NCBI GenBank assembly: GCA_003602535.1
Contig: QQSA01000083.1
Location: 1-9,668 of the forward strand
Direction: 5' to 3'
Source of the DNA: Candidatus Poseidoniales archaeon
GTDB taxonomy: Archaea > Thermoplasmatota > Poseidoniia > Poseidoniales > Poseidoniaceae
Length of the DNA stretch: 9,668 nt
This document shows, in pieces, positions 1 to 5,561 of this stretch (the first letter of the stretch is position 1; the number at the start of each line of letters is the position of its first letter). Under the pieces are notes generated by a model. The model made no database searches. It was given only the letters and a program-made list of their open reading frames with translations, and was not told the origin of the DNA. A program made the position numbers and the translations under genes.

Positions 1-60
1 ATAGCCTAGAATTGAAAAAACCAAAATTATTGACAACGCAATAGGGGCAACTTTACTCAT
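1..60 (-). CDS. N-terminal fragment of a secreted or membrane-anchored protein, cut by the left window edge
   Basis: Reading leftward from the ATG at 60 gives 20 uninterrupted codons that leave the window. The peptide starts with Met-Ser-Lys, followed by a hydrophobic stretch of Ala, Ile, Leu, Val and Phe ending in Leu-Gly-Tyr. That is the shape of a signal peptide or first membrane helix: short positive n-region, then hydrophobic core. No lipobox cysteine is visible before the edge. Support for this start comes from an ATTATATGC box 22-30 nt upstream (82-90), the same place where the minus-strand genes at the other end of the window have their boxes, so the transcript is probably leaderless. 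The gene diverges from the tRNA at 176. Function cannot be told from 20 residues. Confidence 0.55.
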   Translation of the reverse strand, partial: MSKVAPIALSIILVFSILGY

Positions 61-81
61 AATAATTAATCATCTGCAATA

Positions 82-90
82 GCATATAAT
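82..90 (-). promoter_or_regulatory. TATA-like box of the left-edge gene
   Basis: On the minus strand this reads ATTATATGC and spans -30 to -22 from the ATG at 60. Its position fits an archaeal TATA box for a transcript that starts at or next to the start codon. Confidence 0.5.
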
Positions 91-145
91 GTTAGAGATT
101 GTATGCTAACAATGAATTACTTATGGAAAATGGTCCGACTCATTC

Positions 146-152
146 ATTAATT
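146..152 (+). promoter_or_regulatory. possible TATA-like box of tRNA-Leu
   Basis: An A/T-only stretch, ATTAATT, lies 24-30 nt before the first base of the tRNA. The position fits an archaeal TATA box if transcription starts at or near the mature 5' end. The motif is short and other placements are possible. Confidence 0.3.
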
Positions 153-175
153 CCCAGCCTCGCCGGCAGTTTAAC

Positions 176-261
176 GCAGGGGTTGCCGAGTTGGTCAAAG
201 GCGCCGGGCTTAAGATCCGGTCTCGATGGGTTCGTGAGTTCAAATCTCACCCCCCGCACCA
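176..261 (+). tRNA. tRNA-Leu (anticodon UAA) with encoded CCA
   Basis: The cloverleaf folds by hand. Acceptor 176-182 pairs with 251-257, the D stem is 185-187 with 200-202, and the anticodon stem is 204-208 with 216-220. The seven-base loop carries TAA at 211-213. A 13-nt class II variable arm lies at 221-233, with CTC and GGG able to pair. The T stem is 234-238 with 246-250, around a TTCAAAT loop. The discriminator is A258, as expected for leucine, and CCA is encoded at 259-261. It should read UUA and UUG. The 5' body (GGGGTTGCCGAGTTGGTCAA) is of archaeal class II type. The third acceptor pair is A178 opposite C255, a mismatch where G-C would be usual. The neighbouring dehydrogenase gene ends one base beyond the CCA on the other strand. 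Confidence 0.96.
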
Positions 262-262
262 A

Positions 263-976
263 TCACGTAATTGACCAGCCGCCGTCAACTGGGAGTATGA
301 ATCCAGTAATGTAATCAGCTTCTGAAAGGAACTTTACTGCCCCTGCAATATCTTCAGGAGTACCTGCTCTACCAAGAGGTACCTTTTCCAATATCTTCTC
401 GAATCTTTCCTTCTCCCATGCAGCCGCTAATATTGCACCAGGTGCAATTCCATTAACACGGATTTCAGGAGCTAACTCTCCCGCGAGATTAATCAATAAT
501 TGTCGCAATGCCGCCTTTGTTGCGGTATAGTGAGCCAACTCTTCCCATGCATGGTCCCAACTGGTATCAACCATACCAATAACACAGCCATTTTTGGCTT
601 TTAATTTAGGAACCAATCCTTGCGTAATGAAGAAAGGTGCATCCAGATGAATAGATGAGAATCTTCTCAGTTCCTGAGGAGTAACTGTGGCGAAGTCTTC
701 CTGATTATAGATTGAAGCATTATGGATTAACAAATCTATTCCTCCGGCTTCTTGCACCAGATCATGGTCATGAATTTCTTCAATAATCCTGAACAACTCT
801 TCATCGTTTGAGAGATCGCCTGAAACGATACCACCTTTGCCTCTTTTGAGGAGATGTCTGGCTTGAGTAACAGACCTATTGCAATGAATAATTACCGCCC
901 ACCCATTATCCAGTAACATGTTGGTTATGGCAGCACCAATTCTGCGTGCTCCTCCAGTAATTACAGCTACTCGCAT
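263..976 (-). CDS. short-chain dehydrogenase of the pteridine reductase (PTR1/FolM) type
   Basis: This is a 237-residue NAD(P)H-dependent reductase of the classical SDR fold. Seen: the nucleotide loop TGGARRIG at 7-14, His-Asn-Ala-Ser at 85-88, catalytic Tyr150 and Lys154 in YTATK, an IAPGAIL stretch, and a C-terminal GFILPVDGG. The usual catalytic Ser is replaced by Asp137, exactly 13 residues before the Tyr. Together with ARRIG and HNAS, this is the pattern of PTR1 and E. coli FolM, which reduce dihydro- or oxidised pterins. A role in reduced pterin or folate supply is therefore inferred, but a different keto substrate is possible. The ATG at 976 puts six residues before TGG, as in the family. 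An in-frame GTG at 1039 would add 21 residues with no SDR resemblance. No clear Shine-Dalgarno or TATA box precedes either start. It diverges from lipA and ends one base from the tRNA. Confidence 0.85.
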   Translation of the reverse strand: MRVAVITGGARRIGAAITNMLLDNGWAVIIHCNRSVTQARHLLKRGKGGIVSGDLSNDEELFRIIEEIHDHDLVQEAGGIDLLIHNASIYNQEDFATVTPQELRRFSSIHLDAPFFITQGLVPKLKAKNGCVIGMVDTSWDHAWEELAHYTATKAALRQLLINLAGELAPEIRVNGIAPGAILAAAWEKERFEKILEKVPLGRAGTPEDIAGAVKFLSEADYITGFILPVDGGWSIT

Positions 977-1040
977 GGTACAGGCAAACCGATTTTGCCC
1001 TTGAATGCTCGTAATCTTCCATAGCGACTCTTTTTCCACT

Positions 1041-1057
1041 CCATCCCTTCGGGATGG
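1041..1057. repeat. perfect 7-bp inverted repeat in the divergent SDR-lipA region
   Basis: CCATCCC (1041-1047) and GGGATGG (1051-1057) are exact inverted copies around TTC. In RNA from either strand they would form a 7-bp hairpin with a three-base loop. It lies 9 nt before the lipA Shine-Dalgarno motif and upstream of both divergent genes. It could be an operator for a dimeric regulator or a hairpin in the lipA leader. It is not followed by a T-run, so a terminator is unlikely. Confidence 0.5.
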
Positions 1058-1065
1058 TTGGGCGA

Positions 1066-1070
1066 GAGGT
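1066..1070 (+). promoter_or_regulatory. Shine-Dalgarno motif that favours the lipA start at GTG 1078
   Basis: GAGGT at 1066-1070 complements the archaeal 16S 3' end. From GAGG to GTG 1078 the gap is 8 nt, equal to that at bkdA2 and lpdV; to ATG 1072 it is only 2 nt, and to ATG 1093 it is 23 nt. Confidence 0.45.
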
Positions 1071-1077
1071 CATGACA

Positions 1078-2001
1078 GTGCGCAAATTGACTATGGCCAA
1101 GGCTAGACCTCGACTTCCTGAATGGTTCAGAACTAGACTTCCATCAGGGGAATTACAGAAAAAATTCAATGAAACAAAAGATACTGTAACCGACAACATG
1201 CTACATACTGTTTGCCAAGAAGCAAGGTGTCCGAATATACACGAATGCTGGGCTGCAAAAGATGCTACATTCATGGTTGCAGGCCAGGAATGTACAAGAG
1301 GATGTAGATTCTGTGCAGTTGGAACTATCAAAAGACCGCCACCATTAGATGAAAATGAACCGGCAAATTTAGCTGATGCAATAGCAACTATGGGCCTAAA
1401 TCATGCGGTTATAACTGTTGTAAATCGCGATGACTTACCAGATAGTGGGGCCGCACATTACAGAAAATGCTTGGAAGCGGTTCGTGAAAGATCACCTGAA
1501 GTAACTCTAGAATTACTCTGTAGTGATTTAGCAGGAGACCTCGATGCATTAAACCAATTATTAGAGGGTTTAGAATTGGAAGTATTCGCACACAATGTCG
1601 AATGTGTACCTCGTCTAGACTCGGTAGTTCGTGATGCTAGAGCATCTTTCGAACAATCTATCGCAATTCTAGTTGAGGCCAAAAGATTACGTCCAGATAT
1701 TCTCACTAAATCATCTCTAATGGTAGGACTTGGAGAAACAGATGATGAAATTCTCGATGCATTGCAGTTGTTAAGAGATGCCAATGTAGACCTAGTCACC
1801 ATTGGTCAGTACTTGGCCCCAAGTCCTAATCATTTGGCAGTAGACCGATTTCCCGAACCTTCACAGTACGATGAATGGAGTAAGCATATTGAGGAAATAG
1901 GTTTCCTCGGATGGGCTTGCGGACCCCTTGTTAGGTCATCATACAGAGCAGGAGACTTGCTAGCCAAGGCATCGGTAAGGCTTAGAACGGACAAGGAGTG
2001 A
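1078..2001 (+). CDS. lipA: lipoyl synthase, radical SAM
   Basis: LipA inserts two sulfur atoms into protein-bound octanoyl groups, here most likely on the E2 encoded two genes downstream. From GTG 1078 the protein has 307 residues. The auxiliary cluster cysteines are C46, C51 and C57 (CQEARCPNIHEC). The radical SAM cysteines are C72, C76 and C79 (CTRGCRFC). The C-terminal RSSYRA at 286-291 holds the conserved serine ligand of the auxiliary cluster. GLMVGLGET-like (here LMVGLGETDDE) and QYL.PS segments are also family hallmarks. The start is uncertain: ATG 1054, ATG 1072, GTG 1078 and ATG 1093 are all in frame, and 1078 has the best-placed Shine-Dalgarno motif. The stop is 7 nt before bkdA1, so the two are probably co-transcribed. 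LipB or a lipoate ligase is needed to deliver octanoate but is not in the window. Confidence 0.95.
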   Translation: MRKLTMAKARPRLPEWFRTRLPSGELQKKFNETKDTVTDNMLHTVCQEARCPNIHECWAAKDATFMVAGQECTRGCRFCAVGTIKRPPPLDENEPANLADAIATMGLNHAVITVVNRDDLPDSGAAHYRKCLEAVRERSPEVTLELLCSDLAGDLDALNQLLEGLELEVFAHNVECVPRLDSVVRDARASFEQSIAILVEAKRLRPDILTKSSLMVGLGETDDEILDALQLLRDANVDLVTIGQYLAPSPNHLAVDRFPEPSQYDEWSKHIEEIGFLGWACGPLVRSSYRAGDLLAKASVRLRTDKE

Positions 2002-2008
2002 GAGTATC

Positions 2009-3250
2009 ATGTCGGGGAACAAAGAAGGCGCACTGGACACATACACAGTACCGACAGCACCCTTCCGACCGGGGGACGAAGCGGATTTTGGTGGCTCTTG
2101 GAAAGAACAACCTGGAGATCTTAATCGCCCAGATCCAATCGATTGCAATTCTAATGACACATACGACCATGCTCATGGATTGATTCGTGTTCTTGGAGAT
2201 GACAATTCAGCATCTGGAGATTGGAATCCAGATTTGGATGCTGAGGAATTAATCAAAGGCCTTGAATTAATGATGAGATTACGAATTTTCGATGACCGCA
2301 TGATTAAGATGCAGAGAACTGGTAAACTGTCATTTTACATGCGATCTTTTGGTGAAGAAGCAATTGCAATTGCACAAACTATGGCGCTTGATGACACCGA
2401 TTGGATATTCCCCTCTTACCGTCAACCTGGAGCACAATTTGTCAGAGGAAGAGACATGGTAAGCATGATCTGTCATTGTATTGGAAATACAGAAGACAAT
2501 ATACGCGGTAGACAAATGCCTGTACATTACTCATGGAAGGAAGGATACTTCATTTCTATATCTAGCCCAGTTGGAACTCAATTCAGTCAGGCAGTAGGTG
2601 TTGCAATGGCATCTGCATACAAAGGAGAAGATCAAGCTACTATCACTTGGCTTGGAGACGGAACTAGCGCTCAAGGTGATTTCCATTATGGGCTAAACTT
2701 CGCTTCGGTATTCAAACCACCAGTCATTCTGAATGTTGTAAACAATCAGTGGGCGATCTCAACTCATAGAAATTTGGCAACAGGAGGTTCCAACTTTGCA
2801 GCCAGAGGATTAGCATATGATATCCCTTCACTAAGAGTTGATGGTAACGATTTCCTCGCACTATATTCCGTAACAAAATGGGCTCGAGAAAGAGCACGTG
2901 CAGGTAAAGGAGCGACTTACATCGAGGTTTACACATACAGAGCAGGAGCTCACTCATCCTCTGATGACCCAAGCAGATATCGCCCTGGAGACGAATTCAA
3001 ATGTTGGCCAGGCGGAGATCCTGTTGACCGATTAAAGAATCATCTAATCAGTATTGGAGCATGGTCTGAAGAGAAGAATGCTGAATTAACTGAGAAAATA
3101 GATTCCGAAGTAATGGCTGCATACAAAGAAGCGTGCAAATTTGGAGATTTGGCATCAGGGCCATATCCTCCTGCATCAACGATATTTACAGAAGTATACG
3201 AAACCGTTCCTTGGCATGTTCAAGAACAAAGAGAGGAACTAGGTAAGTGA
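2009..3250 (+). CDS. bkdA1: branched-chain 2-oxoacid dehydrogenase E1 component, alpha subunit
   Basis: This is the thiamine-diphosphate-binding half of the E1 heterotetramer, which decarboxylates 2-oxoacids from Val, Leu and Ile. It has 413 residues; Pseudomonas BkdA1 has about 410. The ThDP motif runs from GDG at 216-218 (LGDGTSAQGDFH) to Asn245-Asn246 (ILNVVNNQWAIST). SFYMRSFGEEA near 108-118, YRQPG near 137-141 and GRQMP near 167-171 are typical. The active-site loop YRAGAHSSSDDPS at 310-322 matches the region phosphorylated in animal BCKDH. LRVDGND and the C-terminal QEQREELG closely resemble the bacterial bkd branch rather than pyruvate dehydrogenase. About 60 N-terminal residues precede the conserved core, as in BkdA1. 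The start ATG 2009 follows GGAGTGA at 1995-2001, which overlaps the lipA stop. Substrate preference is inferred from family resemblance. Confidence 0.93.
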   Translation: MSGNKEGALDTYTVPTAPFRPGDEADFGGSWKEQPGDLNRPDPIDCNSNDTYDHAHGLIRVLGDDNSASGDWNPDLDAEELIKGLELMMRLRIFDDRMIKMQRTGKLSFYMRSFGEEAIAIAQTMALDDTDWIFPSYRQPGAQFVRGRDMVSMICHCIGNTEDNIRGRQMPVHYSWKEGYFISISSPVGTQFSQAVGVAMASAYKGEDQATITWLGDGTSAQGDFHYGLNFASVFKPPVILNVVNNQWAISTHRNLATGGSNFAARGLAYDIPSLRVDGNDFLALYSVTKWARERARAGKGATYIEVYTYRAGAHSSSDDPSRYRPGDEFKCWPGGDPVDRLKNHLISIGAWSEEKNAELTEKIDSEVMAAYKEACKFGDLASGPYPPASTIFTEVYETVPWHVQEQREELGK

Positions 3251-3255
3251 GGTGA
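3249..3255 (+). promoter_or_regulatory. Shine-Dalgarno motif that decides the bkdA2 start
   Basis: GAGGTGA overlaps the bkdA1 stop codon and includes the GTG at 3252 that could be read as a start. As a ribosome binding site it sits 8 nt (from GAGG) before ATG 3261 and 5 nt before ATG 3258, so GTG 3252 is unlikely to be the start. Confidence 0.6.
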
Positions 3256-3260
3256 TTATG

Positions 3261-4271
3261 ATGACTGAAATGAATATGATTCAATCACTAAACAGTGCAT
3301 TAGACAATGCACTAGAGACTGACAAAAATGTTGTAATCTTCGGGGAAGATGTTGGATACTTCGGTGGAGTATTCCGAGTAACTGATGGGCTTCAAGAAAA
3401 GCATGGTGACCACAGAGTTTTCGATGCACCTCTCGCTGAAGGAGGTATTGCTGCGATAGCATTTGGAATGGGATTGAATGGTCTACGTCCAGTAGCAGAG
3501 ATTCAATTCGCGGACTATATTTTCCCAGCTTACGATCAGATTGTTAATGAAATCGCTAAACTTCGACATCGCTCCGGAGGAGAATTCTCTACTCCTGTTA
3601 CAATTAGAACACCTGCAGGCGGAGGCATCAAAGGTGGCCATCATCATTCACAGAGTCCAGAATCTCAGTTCACTCACACTCCTGGTCTGAAAGTAGTTTA
3701 CTGCTCAAATCCAAATAATGCAAAGGGGCTGCTTACAAGTTCCATCGAATGCAACGATCCAGTGATTTTCTTTGAACCGAAAAGATGCTATCGTGGACCA
3801 TTTTATGGCGACCCACATAATGTACCTACATGGAAAGGACATGCTAAGGCAGATGTTCCAGAAGGGCACTATGCAATTCCTCTTGAGAAAGCAGACATTG
3901 TAATGGAAGGCGACGCATGTACTGTAATCGCTTGGGGTGCAATGGTTCATGTCGCAGAACAAGGGATCAGAAATAGCGGAATTAATGCTGAATTAATCGA
4001 TTTACAAACACTAGTTCCATGGGACAGAGATACAATAGTAAACTCAGTTAGGAAAACTGGACGTTGCGTTATAGTACATGAAGCTCCAAAAACCAGTGGA
4101 TTCGGAGCAGAAATGAGTGCATCGATTCAGGAAAGATGTTTCTGGCACCTTGAAGCACCTATCATCCGAGTCACAGGATGGGACACGCCTTTCCCTCACA
4201 CAACTGAGTGGGATTATATTCCAAGCCCTGAAAGAATAGCAGAGGCAATTAAGAAAACACAGGAGGCATAA
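3261..4271 (+). CDS. bkdA2: branched-chain 2-oxoacid dehydrogenase E1 component, beta subunit
   Basis: This is the second half of E1, which completes the active site with the alpha subunit and passes the acyl group to the lipoyl arm of E2. It has 336 residues from ATG 3261; Pseudomonas BkdA2 has 339. Seen in order: a transketolase-type pyrimidine-binding domain with GEDVGYFGGVFRVTDGL, RVFDAPLAEGGI and EIQFADYIFPAYDQI; the HHSQSPE segment holding the catalytic histidine; SIECNDPVIFFEPKR; then the C-terminal transketolase domain with LIDLQTLVPWD, GRCVIVHEAP and VTGWDTPFPH. Many of these segments are nearly word for word those of the bkd family. The start is chosen by Shine-Dalgarno spacing; ATG 3258 would add one residue. 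It lies 10 nt after bkdA1, and its TAA is 2 nt before the bkdB start. Confidence 0.94.
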   Translation: MTEMNMIQSLNSALDNALETDKNVVIFGEDVGYFGGVFRVTDGLQEKHGDHRVFDAPLAEGGIAAIAFGMGLNGLRPVAEIQFADYIFPAYDQIVNEIAKLRHRSGGEFSTPVTIRTPAGGGIKGGHHHSQSPESQFTHTPGLKVVYCSNPNNAKGLLTSSIECNDPVIFFEPKRCYRGPFYGDPHNVPTWKGHAKADVPEGHYAIPLEKADIVMEGDACTVIAWGAMVHVAEQGIRNSGINAELIDLQTLVPWDRDTIVNSVRKTGRCVIVHEAPKTSGFGAEMSASIQERCFWHLEAPIIRVTGWDTPFPHTTEWDYIPSPERIAEAIKKTQEA

Positions 4272-4273
4272 AC

Positions 4274-5551
4274 ATGGGAATATTTGCATTCAAGCTACCA
4301 GATATAGGAGAAGGAGTCGTAGAAGGAGAAGTCGTCGAATGGATGGTTTCAGTAGGAGATTCAGTAAAAGAAGATGATCCGATTTTATCGGTAATGACTG
4401 ACAAGGCTACAGTAGAGATACCTTCACCAACAGATGGTGTTGTGAAATCACTGGTTGGCGAGCCAGGAACAATCTTAGCAGTTGGTCAAGTTTGTATCGA
4501 ATTCGAAACCGAGGGAGAAGGCAATACATCTGCTGACGTACCTGCTGATGAGCCTGAGGAAGTTGTTGCTGAAGTCGAAGCACCTGCGCCAGAACCAGCA
4601 CCTGAACCTGCTCCTGAGCCAGTAGCGGCACCTGCTCCTGCTCCTGTTTCAACGCCCACACCAGTCGTTGTTGCAGCACCTGGAGCAAGACCACTTGCAT
4701 CACCAGCAGTTCGCCAAAGAGCCAGAGAAAGTGGAATTGACCTTTCTGGAGTTTCTGGAAGTGGACCTGCTGGAAGAATTACTCACGGCGATCTTGACTC
4801 GTGGAAGGAAGCAGGTAGTCCAGTTGCAGCTGCAGGTCCCTCGAGAACTGCTCTAACCGGAGTTACTGAAGTTCCTGTTATCGGATTGCGAAGAAAGATT
4901 GCAGAATCAATGACTGCATCTTACAGCACAATACCTCATTTCAGTTACTTCGAAGAAGTTGACATCACAGATTTAGAAACTCTCAGAGTTCATCTCAATG
5001 CATCACGAACTGAGGGCCAGCCGAAGCTCACTTACCTTCCATTCATTATGCAAGGTCTAGTTAAAGCACTTGGAGAAAATCCAGTTTGCAACGCACTATA
5101 TGATGATGAGAAAGGAGTCGTTTCAAGACATGAAGCAATCCACCTCGGAATTGCAACTCAAACTGACAGAGGTTTGTATGTACCAGTTGTAAAGCATGTT
5201 GAAGCGCAAGACATCTGGACATCTGCATCAGAAATGCAGCGTGTCAGTCAAGCCGCTCGTGATGGAACTGCAAGTCTTGGTGAATTGACTGGTTCAACCT
5301 TCACTATCACAAGCCTAGGAAGAATGGGTGGATTAGGAGCAACTCCAATTATTAACAAACCAGAAGTTGGAATTCTTGGAGTACACAATGCTGTCGATAC
5401 GCCAGTTGTAAGAAACGGCCAAGTCGTTATTCGTAAGATGCTGCGCTTATCCTCGTCATGGGATCACCGTGTCGTAGACGGATGGGATGGAGCAGTACTA
5501 GTTCAGAGACTCAAGACATTGCTTGAGAACCCTGCAACTATTTTCATGTGA
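4274..5551 (+). CDS. bkdB: dihydrolipoyl acyltransferase (E2) of the branched-chain 2-oxoacid dehydrogenase complex
   Basis: E2 forms the core of the complex and transfers the branched acyl group from E1 to CoA through its lipoyl arm. It has 425 residues in the order lipoyl domain - linker - subunit-binding domain - linker - catalytic domain. One lipoyl domain covers about 1-80, with the modified lysine K44 in MTDKATVEIPSP. The linker at about 80-138 is rich in Pro, Ala and Glu, with repeated Glu-Pro-Ala-Pro units. The E1/E3-binding domain is about 140-176 (ASPAVRQRARESGIDLSGV, GSGPAGRI). The acyltransferase domain starts near VPVIGLRRKIAESM and carries the catalytic DHRVVDG, with His398 and Asp402. 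It resembles Pseudomonas BkdB in length and layout. AGGAGG at 4261-4266, inside the end of bkdA2, precedes ATG 4274 by 7 nt. The only modifiable LipA target seen in the window is K44. Confidence 0.95.
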   Translation: MGIFAFKLPDIGEGVVEGEVVEWMVSVGDSVKEDDPILSVMTDKATVEIPSPTDGVVKSLVGEPGTILAVGQVCIEFETEGEGNTSADVPADEPEEVVAEVEAPAPEPAPEPAPEPVAAPAPAPVSTPTPVVVAAPGARPLASPAVRQRARESGIDLSGVSGSGPAGRITHGDLDSWKEAGSPVAAAGPSRTALTGVTEVPVIGLRRKIAESMTASYSTIPHFSYFEEVDITDLETLRVHLNASRTEGQPKLTYLPFIMQGLVKALGENPVCNALYDDEKGVVSRHEAIHLGIATQTDRGLYVPVVKHVEAQDIWTSASEMQRVSQAARDGTASLGELTGSTFTITSLGRMGGLGATPIINKPEVGILGVHNAVDTPVVRNGQVVIRKMLRLSSSWDHRVVDGWDGAVLVQRLKTLLENPATIFM

Positions 5552-5554
5552 GGT
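5548..5554 (+). promoter_or_regulatory. Shine-Dalgarno motif that decides the lpdV start
   Basis: GTGAGGT overlaps the bkdB stop and lies 7 nt before ATG 5562. It supports 5562 over the in-frame ATG 5523, which lies inside bkdB and would add 13 residues absent from the family. Confidence 0.6.
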
Positions 5555-5561
5555 TTTTACT

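Noticed and set aside
176..300. tRNA 3' end as a possible integration site of a mobile element.
   Set aside because: No integrase, no second copy of the tRNA end and no compositional break were seen; the next gene is an ordinary metabolic enzyme.
99..314. Open frame of 71 codons on the plus strand across the tRNA.
   Set aside because: It runs straight through the tRNA-Leu and into the antisense of the dehydrogenase gene, and its composition is not protein-like.
1998..2183. Short plus-strand frame overlapping the start of bkdA1.
   Set aside because: It lies in another frame of the clearly conserved E1 alpha gene, and its start sits within the Shine-Dalgarno region.
2009..4271. Reading the two E1 genes as pyruvate dehydrogenase.
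   Set aside because: YRAGAHSSSDDPSRYRP, LRVDGND, HSQSPE and VTGWDTPFPH, together with gene order and the LPD-val-type E3, fit the branched-chain family better; substrate still needs assay.
4407..4703. Minus-strand open frame rich in Gln and Leu opposite the E2 linker.
   Set aside because: It is the reverse reading of the Pro/Ala/Glu repeat linker of bkdB, a typical shadow of low-complexity coding DNA.
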